NCBI RefSeq assembly: GCF_004342845.1
Contig: NZ_SLXB01000010.1
Coordinates: 38,315-102,314 of the forward strand
Source of the DNA: Prevotella heparinolytica
Lineage (GTDB): Bacteria > Bacteroidota > Bacteroidia > Bacteroidales > Bacteroidaceae
Length of the DNA: 64,000 bases
Direction of reading: 5' to 3'
A model generated the notes under the pieces. That model did no database searches and was not told the origin of the DNA. It saw only the letters and a program-made list of their open reading frames with translations. Below, piece by piece: positions 1 through 8,967 of this stretch. The position numbers and the translations under genes are program-made. Positions within the stretch are counted from its first letter, which is position 1, and every line of letters starts with the position of its first letter.

Positions 1-297
1 GAGTCTCACAAGGATTTTGTTGATGCGGAGTCCGTGAATTCAGCCATACGGATGAGCGATTACTTTGAAAAGTCATACAAAAGGATGGATGACCTCGTTT
101 CAACCGAGGCTACCGACCCCGTGAAGAAACAGGTACTTGACTCGTTGGGAAACAAGTTCATCACCGCTGAAGCAGTAAAGGCTGGAGCTGATTTTGGTTT
201 TGCAAGACGTACTGTCATGTATATGCTCAAAGACTTCTGTCAGAGAAATTTTATCATCAAAGACAAGCAAGGCAATTATGAGAAAGTACAGAAGTAG
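1..297 (+). CDS. DUF3987-type primase/helicase-like protein, C-terminal end (5' cut by window edge)
   Basis: The reading frame is open from base 1 and ends at a TAG at 295-297, so about 98 C-terminal residues are visible. The tail (DYFEKSYKRMDDLVS, then an HTH-like stretch with FARRTVMYMLKDF) looks like the winged-helix end of the DUF3987 proteins common in Bacteroides mobilizable elements. That family usually sits between a small excisionase-like HTH gene and a Toprim/DUF6371 gene, and the next gene here fits. An internal GTG at 34 could be read as a start, but the open frame upstream argues against it. Its role is probably DNA processing or replication of the element. The family call rests partly on context. 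The N-terminal half of a related gene lies at 10501-11280. Confidence 0.6.
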   Translation, partial: ESHKDFVDAESVNSAIRMSDYFEKSYKRMDDLVSTEATDPVKKQVLDSLGNKFITAEAVKAGADFGFARRTVMYMLKDFCQRNFIIKDKQGNYEKVQK

Positions 298-307
298 AAC
301 TACCACC

Positions 308-422
308 TTGCACCGTTTGCACCGTTTGCACTTTGCACTTCTTGCACTCTTGCACAAAAGATGCTGTATTTTGTGCCAAAAAAGTGCAAAAGTGCAGAAA
401 GTGCAAGGTGCAACAAGTGCAG
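308..422. repeat. Symmetric cluster of TTGCAC / GTGCAA repeats
   Basis: Six TTGCAC copies start at 308, 317, 326, 333, 342 and 350. Five inverted copies (GTGCAA or GTGCAG) start at 384, 392, 401, 408 and 417. Counted outward from the centre, the start-to-start spacings are 8, 9, 7, 9, 9 on the left and 8, 9, 7, 9 on the right, so the cluster is one large imperfect inverted repeat. It fills the gap just before the DUF6371 start. It may be an iteron-like replication or regulator binding site, or a strong leader hairpin; the sequence does not decide. Confidence 0.75.
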
Positions 423-428
423 AGCCTT

Positions 429-1451
429 ATGAGTGAGTATAGATTCCATCTACAGAAATACAAGGTGGGCAACCGTTATACTTGCCCTCAATGTGGGCGC
501 AAGCGTTGTTTTGCCAGATATATTGACGAGCAAGGACACATTACATTTCCCGACAACGTGGGGCGATGTGACCATGAGCAGAGTTGTGGCTACCATTATT
601 CTCCATCTGATTATTTCAAGGACAATCCCGATGCCAACAGCAATGATGATTGGAGATATAAAACACCAATCATAGAGTGCAGGAAAGAGAAAACTCTTCC
701 AACTTTCATTGAGAATAAGTTGATGGAGCAAACACTGCATGGCTATTCTGTCAATCCTTTGTACCGATACATTTCAACGGTCTTTGGCAGGGAGGAAACA
801 GAGCGTCTGTTTGCTCTGTACAAGGTTGGCACTTCAAAAAAATGGGGAGGTTCAACTATCTTCTGGCAGATAGATGTCAATGGGAATGTGCGCACTGGCA
901 AGATAATGAAGTATGATGACAATACAGGACACCGCATCAAGGAACCTCTCAGCCTGGTGACTTGGGTACACTCGGAACAGAAACTGCCAGACTTTACACT
1001 TCGACAGTGCTTCTTTGGCAAACATCTGTTGACAGATAAAACCACGACCAAGACAATAGCCATCGTGGAGAGCGAAAAGACAGCCATCATTGCCACACAC
1101 TTCATGTCTGATTTCGTATGGTTGGCTACTGGAGGCATGAACGGATGTTTCAATAAAGATGCTGTCGAAGTCCTAAGCGGTCGGGAGGTTGTTTTGGTTC
1201 CAGACCTTGGGGCAACGGATAAGTGGAAAAGCAAACTTCCGTTGCTGCAATCAATATGCAAGCAAGTTCTTGTCAGCAACATCTTGGAAGACAATGCCAC
1301 CGATGAACAAAAGACCAATGGTCTTGACATTGCCGACTTCCTGCTGATGACGGAAACGCCACAGATGGCGCTACAAAGGCTGATAAAGAAACATCCGCCA
1401 CTCCAACATCTGATAGACAGCCTCGGGTTGGTGTTGGTGGAAGAGTCATAG
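429..1451 (+). CDS. DUF6371/Toprim-like primase protein of the mobile element
   Basis: About 340 residues. A zinc-finger-like N terminus (CPQCGRKRC near residues 19-27, then CDHEQSCGYH) resembles the CHC2 finger of DnaG-type primases. A Toprim-like core follows, with IVESEKTA near residue 213 and VVLVPDLGATDKW near 255, which would carry the metal-binding acidic residues. The ATG at 429 is chosen because the upstream open frame (from 333) runs through the TTGCAC/GTGCAA cluster and is low complexity. It lies between a DUF3987 gene and a MobV relaxase gene, the usual order in Bacteroides mobilizable elements. Inferred role: priming replication of the transferred strand or of the excised circle. 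Confidence 0.75.
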   Translation: MSEYRFHLQKYKVGNRYTCPQCGRKRCFARYIDEQGHITFPDNVGRCDHEQSCGYHYSPSDYFKDNPDANSNDDWRYKTPIIECRKEKTLPTFIENKLMEQTLHGYSVNPLYRYISTVFGREETERLFALYKVGTSKKWGGSTIFWQIDVNGNVRTGKIMKYDDNTGHRIKEPLSLVTWVHSEQKLPDFTLRQCFFGKHLLTDKTTTKTIAIVESEKTAIIATHFMSDFVWLATGGMNGCFNKDAVEVLSGREVVLVPDLGATDKWKSKLPLLQSICKQVLVSNILEDNATDEQKTNGLDIADFLLMTETPQMALQRLIKKHPPLQHLIDSLGLVLVEES

Positions 1452-1504
1452 CAGAGTGGGTAAGAATCTGCGAGTACGCTTGCGTGACGGACTTTCACAA
1501 AAGT

Positions 1505-1578
1505 CCTAAACATAATAGGGACTTTTAGATTCACTTGCTGACGCTGTTCACTTAAAAAGTCCTTCTATTATGCTTAGG
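1505..1578. other. Candidate origin of transfer (large inverted repeat before the relaxase gene)
   Basis: CCTAAACATAATAGGGACTT at 1505-1524 (arm continuing to 1526) is matched in inverted orientation by 1554-1578, with one substitution and a short insertion. The arms are about 22-25 bp around a 27-bp centre. It starts 136 bp before the MobV relaxase start and lies in an otherwise noncoding gap (1452-1640). MobV (Mob/Pre) relaxases nick at a structured site just upstream of their own gene, so this is the natural oriT candidate. The nick site itself cannot be placed. Confidence 0.5.
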
Positions 1579-1640
1579 CTCCGCCCGAGACCTGTCACCA
1601 GTTATACTATAACAATGTTACAAACTCAAACAGGATTCTT

Positions 1641-3674
1641 ATGGAAAGAAACATACCACGTGCCGCCATCCATGTAGGCACAGACAAAAAAACGTTCTCG
1701 TCCCAAGTGGGTAACGAGGCGGAACGCAGAGGTTGGGACGAGAAGCGTTACCAACTAAAAAACGCAGACATAGATAAGAACAACCATTATAACTATTCAC
1801 GCAAGAGACTCAACTTTGAGATAGTCAAGGGTGGAAAGATAGTGTCTCTTGGTTCCCAGTCTGTGCCGTTGCATGAACGCTTGCAGCACAGACTTGATGA
1901 ACTTGGTTTCAAGCCATATATGGATGCCAAGCGTCCCGACCAAGTTTCAAGGAACAGTCCGAACTGCACTGTCGGCATCATCTTCAGTGGTGACCATGAT
2001 GTGCTTAACAGGCTTGCCTTTGGTGAACAGAAGCTCAACACGTCAGATCCAAATGCTGACCACAGCAATGTGACATTACAAAAAGGCATCTATGACTGGG
2101 CATTGGACACCTACCGCTTTGCATGTGAGAAATGGGGAGAAGAGAATGTCATCGGCTTTGATGTGCATTGTGACGAGACAAGCATCCATGCCCATGTGCA
2201 GACCGTGCCTGTTGAACAAGTAAGGAAACGTGGGCGCATCGGAAGCAAGTACATTCACAAGGATAATCCAGAAAAGGTTCTCTCTACAAAGGAATGGAGA
2301 GCACTTCCAAAAGAAGAACGTGACAACTACACAAAATCGGAAGCGGCAAAGGATGTTGTTGAAAGGGTCTCTTATGCCAAAGTGTGGGGAGAGCGAGCAA
2401 AGGACAAATCACAATACCTTTCCCAACTGCATACTGACTATTACAACAATGTCGGTCATAAGTATGGCTTGGCAAGAGGCTTCTCCTATGATGAACTTTC
2501 AGAGGAAGAGAAACGAGGACGCAAGCATAAGAACAAGGTAGTACTTGAAGCGGAACGTCAGGCGAAAGTCGCTCTTGACAAGGTGGAGAAATATGCAGTG
2601 CTTGCCACAATCGACAAGAAGGAGCTGACCATTCCTTTTCTCAACATCAAGGCTCCTGTTCAAGAAGTGATGAATGCCGTAAATAAAGAACTTGCCATCC
2701 CAATTCCTACGCTTATAGGACAAAAGGCGTGGCGTGAGGAGCGTGTAAACAACATCAACGCAGCTATCAAAGCCTTTGTAGTAGCCATCAATGCAGAACG
2801 TGACAAGCAGAATGAAGATGTACGCAAGTCTGTCAACAAGACGTACACTTACTATATGCAGAACCTCAATAAGCAGATAGAGGAGAACAAGTCGCTTCGT
2901 GCCGAGAATGATGCGCTAAAGGCAGAAAACAACAAAGTCAAACAACACATCTCTCAACTTGATGAGAAGGCTGTGGAGCGAGTGACTACTCAACTTGTCT
3001 ATGCAAAGGAAGAACTCACCAGTGCCAAAAGTTATAATACTACACTTATGGAAATGTACAATGATTTGAAGGCTCGTTGGAATGCCATTTGGCAAGAGCC
3101 AGAAATGACTGACGCATGGAGACGAGTGGAAGCACGTAAGGAGAAAAATGCAAAAGAAAAGGCACGACAAGAAGCTGAAGCCAAACGTGAAAGTTTAGCT
3201 CGGCAAAATAGATACATAGGAGTGCTTGATAAGTTTATCAGAGAGGGGCATAAAGCATTATCTTCCTTTGCCAAGACAGACAGAGTCAACTTCAATGATA
3301 AAGAATCGGCTTCGATATACTATGGCATCATGGCATCTGCAGTAAAGCATAATATTGGATTGGACTCTAAAGCCTGTATAGAATCGGCAGCAAAAAGGTT
3401 CTTATCTGGTATGTCGTGGGATGGTTTTACAGACTTCAAGCAAGAATGTGTCACCAGTTGGACAAAACTATTCACCACGAATGAAGTCCAATTCACAGAC
3501 AACGCCTTTGACACCTTTCTCGCTTTTGTTGACCACATGTCATGCAGCGCTGACACATATGTTTCGCTTGGTGGCTCCAATGGCTGTGCTGACCAACTTA
3601 CAAATTGGGACGGAACACAAAAAGTGGGATTGGGTGCGGTTCTAAGAAAAAAGTCAAGAGGCTTCTCACTATAA
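1641..3674 (+). CDS. mobV: MobV-family relaxase (plasmid recombination/mobilization protein)
   Basis: 677 residues, usual for Bacteroides MobV proteins. The signature histidine motif is at residues 175-184 (HCDETSIHAH), which binds the catalytic metal. An early NxxR-type segment (NYSRKRLNFEIV) and a repeated Lys/Arg/Glu-rich middle are also typical. A coiled coil runs roughly from residue 395 to 530. The protein would nick oriT, stay bound to the 5' end and be pumped through a conjugation channel supplied by another element, since no coupling protein or mating-pair gene is present here. The gene is preceded by a structured candidate oriT and followed by a strong hairpin terminator. MobV is well supported; the transfer partner is unknown. 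Confidence 0.92.
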   Translation: MERNIPRAAIHVGTDKKTFSSQVGNEAERRGWDEKRYQLKNADIDKNNHYNYSRKRLNFEIVKGGKIVSLGSQSVPLHERLQHRLDELGFKPYMDAKRPDQVSRNSPNCTVGIIFSGDHDVLNRLAFGEQKLNTSDPNADHSNVTLQKGIYDWALDTYRFACEKWGEENVIGFDVHCDETSIHAHVQTVPVEQVRKRGRIGSKYIHKDNPEKVLSTKEWRALPKEERDNYTKSEAAKDVVERVSYAKVWGERAKDKSQYLSQLHTDYYNNVGHKYGLARGFSYDELSEEEKRGRKHKNKVVLEAERQAKVALDKVEKYAVLATIDKKELTIPFLNIKAPVQEVMNAVNKELAIPIPTLIGQKAWREERVNNINAAIKAFVVAINAERDKQNEDVRKSVNKTYTYYMQNLNKQIEENKSLRAENDALKAENNKVKQHISQLDEKAVERVTTQLVYAKEELTSAKSYNTTLMEMYNDLKARWNAIWQEPEMTDAWRRVEARKEKNAKEKARQEAEAKRESLARQNRYIGVLDKFIREGHKALSSFAKTDRVNFNDKESASIYYGIMASAVKHNIGLDSKACIESAAKRFLSGMSWDGFTDFKQECVTSWTKLFTTNEVQFTDNAFDTFLAFVDHMSCSADTYVSLGGSNGCADQLTNWDGTQKVGLGAVLRKKSRGFSL

Positions 3675-3689
3675 GTTAAAATAATGAGT

Positions 3690-3733
3690 ATAAGAACTTG
3701 CTTTGTTTGAAATTAGGCAAAGCAAGTTCTTAT
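3690..3733 (+). terminator. Rho-independent-type hairpin after the relaxase gene
   Basis: A perfect 16-bp inverted repeat (3690-3705 and 3718-3733, arm ATAAGAACTTGCTTTG) with a 12-nt loop lies 16 bp after the stop codon. No long T run follows, but stem length and position fit a terminator for the mob transcript. The rest of the gap to 4252 is AT-rich and I see no gene in it. Confidence 0.7.
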
Positions 3734-4225
3734 GATTGTTAATCAAGGAGACATAAACGCATTTATCTCCTCTGAACAACATAAGATTATGTTTAAGTGC
3801 TTGATAATCAATAAATGATTGATGTAGAGCAAGTATGATGTTCCCCAAAACATATTTTAATGGTGAGTTTGAATGTGCTAAAAGAGGGTATGTTTAAGGA
3901 TATTAAAAAGGCTTCAAAAGTGGAATCGGACGATAAGGACTTGTTAACACGAAATTAAGATTTGATTAACATATTTATGAACGAATGACGGTGAACGCAT
4001 TTTAATAGTGGACAACTTAAAAATGCAAGATATTACGGATGTTGTTCGTATTCTCCGCATCTTTTCACATCCATATTTTCTTCCCTATTTTTGAATTTCC
4101 AAATTTAGGGAAATAAAAGAGTGAATAAGTTGCGTATCTGATACTATCAAGTCGTGAGAGTGTTAAAAATGAGGTCTGATTTGATGAAAAACTGAATTTT
4201 GTATCGCTGTTTGGAAACAAAGCAT

Positions 4226-4233
4226 TATCTTTG
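4226..4233 (+). promoter_or_regulatory. Bacteroidetes -7 promoter element before the toxin-antitoxin pair
   Basis: TATCTTTG matches the TAnnTTTG consensus and ends 19 bp before the ATG at 4253. TTTG tetramers lie at 4198-4201 and 4210-4213, but neither has ideal -33 spacing. Confidence 0.5.
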
Positions 4234-4252
4234 TACCATAATTCAAAACAAA

Positions 4253-4597
4253 ATGGGCATCAACAAGCTAAAAGTGGTGTTGACTGAAGAAGCACAAGCA
4301 TTTTTGGATGCGCAGCCATTCAAAGCTCAGCAGAAGATATACTACAACATCTTCAAGGTTGAGGAAGGAGTGATGAAAGTTGACATCTTCAAGAAACTGG
4401 AGAATACCGAGATATGGGAGTTTCGAACTCTCTACAATGGTATATGCTACAGGCTTTTCTCCTTTTGGGATACTGAGGAAGAGACTTTGGTTATTGCCAC
4501 ACATGGCATTGTCAAGAAAACTCAGAAGACACCACTAAAGGAAATTGCCAAAGCAGAAGACATAAGAAAAGAGTACTTTAATAATAAAAAAAAATAG
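4253..4597 (+). CDS. HigB/RelE-type toxin (Gp49-like, DUF891)
   Basis: 114 residues from the ATG at 4253, which directly follows a -7 promoter element; the longer frame from 4199 would run through that promoter. The order of motifs (LTEEAQAFL early, then IWEFRT, YRLFSFW, and VIATHGIVKKTQKTP before an Arg/Lys-rich tail) is that of host-inhibition toxins of the HigB/Gp49 family, which cleave mRNA on the ribosome. A small XRE-type gene follows after 4 bp, giving the toxin-first order typical of higBA. It probably stabilizes the mobile element. I cannot tell whether it is active, but no frame break is seen. Confidence 0.8.
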   Translation: MGINKLKVVLTEEAQAFLDAQPFKAQQKIYYNIFKVEEGVMKVDIFKKLENTEIWEFRTLYNGICYRLFSFWDTEEETLVIATHGIVKKTQKTPLKEIAKAEDIRKEYFNNKKK

Positions 4598-4601
4598 CAT
4601 T

Positions 4602-4934
4602 ATGGCACAGATGAAATTGATACCTGCAGACAATATGAAAGATAAACTTTGGGGTAAAAGAGGTACACCAGAGCGTGAAGCAATGGAAACTAAACTCAAA
4701 GAAGATGTGAACGCCTATATTGTAGGCGAAGCCATACGCAAGGCTCGATTGGCACAAAACCTCACGCAAGAACAACTTGGTGAACGTATCGGTGTGCAGC
4801 GTGCTCAAATTTCAAAGTTGGAGAAAGGTGCAAGTGTTATCACATTGCCAACAATGAGTCGTGTATTCCAAGCTTTGGGTATCGCAACAGCCACTCTTGA
4901 TTTGGGTATTGCAGGCAAGATTGCGTTGTGGTAA
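4602..4934 (+). CDS. HigA-type antitoxin, XRE-family HTH
   Basis: 110 residues. The C-terminal half is a clear XRE helix-turn-helix: AIRKARLAQNLTQEQLGERI, then VQRAQISKLEKG. The N-terminal half (MKDKLWGKRGTPERE) is the usual toxin-binding part. It starts 4 bp after the toxin gene, so the two are co-transcribed, and it should both neutralize the toxin and repress the promoter at 4226. A DNA-binding antitoxin encoded second is typical of higBA and related modules. Confidence 0.85.
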   Translation: MAQMKLIPADNMKDKLWGKRGTPEREAMETKLKEDVNAYIVGEAIRKARLAQNLTQEQLGERIGVQRAQISKLEKGASVITLPTMSRVFQALGIATATLDLGIAGKIALW

Positions 4935-4987
4935 GATAATTAACAAATAAGCCCTGAAATATTATATCATCATACCCTCTAAGAAAG

Positions 4988-5917
4988 ATGAAATACAACA
5001 ATATAGATTATCAAAGATGTGTACTTATCTGCATGGTCGTGATGATACACATCGTGAATTTCAGTACACTATACCCTGACGTGAAAAACTTTATAAACTT
5101 CTTTTTCATGCAAGCATTTTTGTTGATTACTGGCTATTTGGTAAACATCAGAAAAACGTATAAGGAATTTGCGTCTTACACCATGAAGATTCTCATACCT
5201 TATATAATAATGGTTACCAGTTATGCTTTTGTATCAACATTACTACCAGTAAGAGATGGGTTAAACGAATTTACAATACCTATAATTCTTAATACGATAT
5301 TTGTTACTTCTATTGGTCCGTATTGGTTCTTGCACACAATGGCTATATGCGGGGTAATATATTATTTGACATTCAATTGGGTTGGCAAATGGAGCATAAT
5401 GAGCAAATTGTGCTTATTTGCCACATTTCTTATGTTAGTCTCACAATACACTCCAGTTCTTAATTCTACGAATGCAGCTTTTTATTTCACTGGTGTCTGT
5501 TTGCGTCTATCTGAAAAACGTCTTGATGAAATTATAAAACCATCGTTGTGGAGTATTCTGCCTTTCATAGCAATAGCAAGTTTCCCAAACTATAAAAATT
5601 GGAACTTTTTAGCGGTTACAATATTAGCATTGTCATTCCTTTCTTTCGTTCCAAAACTCATACAGAGTATCAATAACAAGAAGGTCTTGGGAATTATAGG
5701 ATATATCGGAAGAAACACACTTCCTATATACCTATTTCATCCAATATTCACAATGGGAGGCAAGTTAGCATTGCCACTATTCCATTTTGATAATTCGGGG
5801 GGGGTACATACGGTCTTCACTATTGTCGTTAGCATAATCGGAAGTATTGCTATTGCTGCAATCCTTGACAGATGTCACCTGTCTTATATTTTTGCGAGAG
5901 AAAGGTTCTTACGCTAA
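4988..5917 (+). CDS. Acyltransferase family 3 membrane protein
   Basis: 309 residues, almost entirely hydrophobic, with about ten predicted membrane segments. The start (NNIDYQRCVLICMVVMIHIV) has the RxxxxxxVxxxH-like pattern of Acyltransferase_3 enzymes, in which the early Arg and His are important. LPIYLFHPIFT near the end is also typical. Such enzymes transfer acetyl or other acyl groups to surface sugars or small molecules in the inner membrane. It lies 53 bp after the antitoxin gene and is cargo of the mobile element; AT-rich codons suggest foreign origin. The acceptor is unknown. Confidence 0.7.
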   Translation: MKYNNIDYQRCVLICMVVMIHIVNFSTLYPDVKNFINFFFMQAFLLITGYLVNIRKTYKEFASYTMKILIPYIIMVTSYAFVSTLLPVRDGLNEFTIPIILNTIFVTSIGPYWFLHTMAICGVIYYLTFNWVGKWSIMSKLCLFATFLMLVSQYTPVLNSTNAAFYFTGVCLRLSEKRLDEIIKPSLWSILPFIAIASFPNYKNWNFLAVTILALSFLSFVPKLIQSINNKKVLGIIGYIGRNTLPIYLFHPIFTMGGKLALPLFHFDNSGGVHTVFTIVVSIIGSIAIAAILDRCHLSYIFARERFLR

Positions 5918-6203
5918 TCATATCAATGATAACATAAAACAGGTAGAATTTGAGAATGGACAATGATACAAGGTATATTTGCAATCATGTGCAATCTTGG
6001 TGGGATTGTATAAGAGTGATGTTATTGCATTGATACCCAATACTTGTTGCTTGTTGGTCACTTGAAATGTTCCCAAAATGAGAATGCAAGTATAACATTG
6101 CCTAAAAACAACATATACGTTTACATTCTTTAACTAAACTTTATGCAGTCATCAAGCCGTTTGTGTATCTATATCAAGATAGATAGTACGAAACAATTCG
6201 CTC

Positions 6204-7310
6204 ATGGCTTCAAATATAACAACATTAGTAGAAAAAGCGAAACAAGGTGACGCTGACGCTTTCAGCACATTATACCAAATGTATTATCCTAAGATGAAAG
6301 GGATATGCATCAATATTCTTAGAGAGGACAAGGCTGTCGTTGACGACCTTGTCCAAGATGCTTTTATACTTGCGTTTGTTTCATTGAAAGACTTGAAGAA
6401 GACTCATAGGTTTAGTCAATGGCTTACAAGTATCACCACTAACCTCGTATTGAAATATCAGGAGAAAGGTAAGAGATACGATTTCATTTCCTTGTCTGAT
6501 GTAGAGGAAGAATTTAGTACCGTATTGGAAGATGGCAACACTTCCAAGCAATCAATTTCGTATGAGGAAATTATGTCAGCAATAGACAGTTTGCCTGAAG
6601 GGTATAAGAAAATATTCAATATGTCTGTTTTGGATGACCTGTCCCATCAAGAAATCAGCGAATTACTTGATATTACTCCACATAGTTCTTCCTCGCAATT
6701 GTCAAGGGCAAAGGCAATGTTGCGAAACATATTGTCTCCAAGAGCTATGCTTATCATCGTGTTGGCGTTGATAGTCATCCCTGTATATAGATATTTTACA
6801 GCAAAGAAAAAATTAGTTTCAGAAAATGATGTGAATATAGTTCGAACTCGAAAGCCTAATGAAGGCATTACGCCTATACAAAAGAAGCCTAATGTTTCTG
6901 TTTGTAGAGCGCAAAACGCTATTTTGTGCTCTAATTATCGAAGTGTTCAACATGGAAAGAACACAGTAGTCACTAATGGTGATTCTATTAAGACAGGTCA
7001 AAATGTCATAGTCGAAATAACAGATTCTTTACAGGAAAGCCAACAATTTTTGGTATATAACGAGCAAGATAGTATCATCACAAAAGATTCTGTTTATGTC
7101 CCTATTCCAAAAGAGAAAAATTGGATTGCAGATGATTTAGGAACACACAAGAAAAGTAAATGGCAGTTGCTCGCCGCAGGTTCTTTGGGTACTACTCTTG
7201 CGCAAAATGTTTATAAGATTATAACAAGTAGCGGTGATGATATTACGAGTGAACAACCTTCAAAAAATAGTTTTACTACATGGGAAGAGTATTCTGAATA
7301 TCTACAATAA
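6204..7310 (+). CDS. ECF sigma factor with membrane anchor, 5' part of a frameshift-split sigma/beta-barrel fusion
   Basis: Residues 10-80 form sigma region 2 (YYPKMKG, DDLVQDAFILAFVSLK) and residues about 120-172 form region 4 (IDSLPEGYKKIFNMSVLDDL, then a helix-turn-helix). A single membrane helix follows at about 180-200 (MLIIVLALIVIPVYRYF), then a periplasmic linker ending in WEEYSEYLQ and two stops. The next frame continues without a stop from 7301 into TPTDPTAENIAMMDIADN and a beta-barrel domain. Sigma-TM-barrel proteins exist in Bacteroidales, so the gene was probably one reading frame broken at about 7300-7312 near AATAATAA. Such a protein could let an outer-membrane domain control a tethered sigma factor. 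Confidence 0.7.
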   Translation: MASNITTLVEKAKQGDADAFSTLYQMYYPKMKGICINILREDKAVVDDLVQDAFILAFVSLKDLKKTHRFSQWLTSITTNLVLKYQEKGKRYDFISLSDVEEEFSTVLEDGNTSKQSISYEEIMSAIDSLPEGYKKIFNMSVLDDLSHQEISELLDITPHSSSSQLSRAKAMLRNILSPRAMLIIVLALIVIPVYRYFTAKKKLVSENDVNIVRTRKPNEGITPIQKKPNVSVCRAQNAILCSNYRSVQHGKNTVVTNGDSIKTGQNVIVEITDSLQESQQFLVYNEQDSIITKDSVYVPIPKEKNWIADDLGTHKKSKWQLLAAGSLGTTLAQNVYKIITSSGDDITSEQPSKNSFTTWEEYSEYLQ

Positions 7311-7345
7311 TAACTCCAACCGACCCAACGGCGGAAAATATAGCA

Positions 7346-7894
7346 ATGATGGATATTGCCGATAACAACAAGGGCAAAATTGAAGAGGCAGAACATCATG
7401 ACAAACCTATAATATTAGGATTGGCTGTGAACAAGAGCATAGGAAAGCATTGGAGTTTAGAAACAGGAATCGAATACTCTTACTTGAAGTCATATTTTAC
7501 TTTGGGTACTGGCAATTACCGTGTTGACAAGAAACAAAAGTTGCATTACATCGGTATCCCTGTCAAGTTCTCGTACCAATTCATGAGGTACAAGAGACTG
7601 TCTGCTTACGGTTCTGCAGGAGCAAGCATTCAGATACCATTGTCTGGAAAGACATATGCAGACTATGTAGTAGGAGGAAAGTCTGGCTATACAACGGATT
7701 GGAAGACAACACCTTCTATACAGTGGACTGTAAACACTAACATCGGAATACAATATCAATTTGCACCAAAGCTGACATTGTTTGTTGAGCCAACGCTGAA
7801 TTGGTACATTCCGAATGGCAGCGAAGTCAAGAATACTTGGACAGAACGTCCATTTACATTGACTGTGCCTTTCGGTATTAGGCTCTCTTGGTAA
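7346..7894 (+). CDS. Outer-membrane beta-barrel domain, 3' part of the split sigma/barrel gene
   Basis: 182 residues from the first ATG in frame. The frame is open further upstream to at least 7301, overlapping the end of the sigma ORF. Alternating strands (GIPVKFSYQF, LSAYGSAGASIQIPL, PKLTLFVEPTLNWYI) and the final FTLTVPFGIRLSW, ending in an aromatic residue, are typical of porin-like OMP_b-brl domains. The ORF has no signal peptide of its own, which supports it being the 3' half of one gene with the sigma factor. If the frameshift is real, this part may not be expressed. Confidence 0.7.
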   Translation: MMDIADNNKGKIEEAEHHDKPIILGLAVNKSIGKHWSLETGIEYSYLKSYFTLGTGNYRVDKKQKLHYIGIPVKFSYQFMRYKRLSAYGSAGASIQIPLSGKTYADYVVGGKSGYTTDWKTTPSIQWTVNTNIGIQYQFAPKLTLFVEPTLNWYIPNGSEVKNTWTERPFTLTVPFGIRLSW

Positions 7895-7970
7895 GAAAGT
7901 ATCAATTTGCATGCAGTCTTTATGAATGATCTGTATCTATATATACAGAAAAGTCAAAAAAATAAGATAC

Positions 7971-8765
7971 ATGCAAAAAAGACATACAGACAGAAAGATG
8001 TATTTCCGTGACTTGGAGATAACATCTAAAGAGTTTTACATCGGCTACTTGTCAGATTTTACGGAACTGACACCAAAGAGTAGAATCTTGGAGGTTGGCT
8101 GCGGTGAAGGAGGAAACTTAGTTCCCTTTGCACAATTAGGCTGCAATGTAACTGGTATAGATATTGCCGAATGCAGAATTAAGGATGCCAAAGCGTACTT
8201 TTCAGGGATCAGCAATCATGCTACATTTGCATGCTGTGATTTCATGCAATATCCTGTTCCGTCTAATGAAGGGGATAAATATGATGTGATACTATTACAC
8301 GACGTGATAGAACACGTTCCGACAAAAGAGCCATTTCTTGCACACATAAGAAAGTTTATGAAACCAACTGGTGTGTTGTTTGTCGGATTCCCAGCATGGC
8401 AAATGCCTTTTGGAGGACATCAACAGATTTGCAGAAGCAAACTTTGCTCACATCTTCCATTCATTCACTTGCTGCCAAACCCTTTATACAAGTTGTTGCT
8501 AAAAACATGCAATGAAGAGAAAGGAACTATGAATGAACTTATGAGCATAAAAGAATGCCGAACAAGTATAGAGTTGTTTGAAAGACTCATACATCAATGT
8601 GGCTTCTCGGTAATAGATCAAAAACTTTGGTTCATCAACCCACATTACAAACAGAAGTTCCACCTTACCCCACGGCTCTTGCCACATTGGATCTGGAAGC
8701 TGAAGTATATCAGAAATTTCTTCACCACTTCATGTTGGTATATATTGAACATAAGCCATAAATAG
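7971..8765 (+). CDS. Class I SAM-dependent methyltransferase
   Basis: 264 residues from the ATG at 7971; the longer frame from 7926 adds a low-complexity lead-in that looks noncoding. Motif I is clear (ILEVGCGEGGNLVPF) with the acidic ribose-binding residue in VTGIDIAE, followed by motif IV-like DVILLHDVIEHV. This is a Methyltransf_11/25 fold. The C-terminal part is unlike the usual ubiquinone-type enzymes and may hold the acceptor site. It follows the split sigma/barrel gene by 76 bp and ends before a strong terminator. The acceptor is unknown; lipid or glycan methylation is possible given the nearby acyltransferase. Confidence 0.8.
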   Translation: MQKRHTDRKMYFRDLEITSKEFYIGYLSDFTELTPKSRILEVGCGEGGNLVPFAQLGCNVTGIDIAECRIKDAKAYFSGISNHATFACCDFMQYPVPSNEGDKYDVILLHDVIEHVPTKEPFLAHIRKFMKPTGVLFVGFPAWQMPFGGHQQICRSKLCSHLPFIHLLPNPLYKLLLKTCNEEKGTMNELMSIKECRTSIELFERLIHQCGFSVIDQKLWFINPHYKQKFHLTPRLLPHWIWKLKYIRNFFTTSCWYILNISHK

Positions 8766-8832
8766 AACTTACGTTCTTTAGGCAACCATTAAATCTATGA
8801 AACAATAAATAAGATATACTTAACCATTTCGG

Positions 8833-8871
8833 AAAAGCAGACTCCAAAAATCAGTATTGGAATCTGCTTTT
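8833..8871 (+). terminator. Hairpin terminator after the methyltransferase gene
   Basis: Arms 8833-8847 (AAAAGCAGACTCCAA) and 8857-8871 pair with one mismatch around a 9-nt loop, and the stem ends in A and T runs, so it could act in both directions. Confidence 0.75.
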
Positions 8872-8967
8872 CTACTTGTATAAAAATGTAGGAAAACATT
8901 ATGATAGGCTACATTTCTATTGGTTCTTATAGAACAAAAGGGGATGATTGGGAATCACATCCTTTAA

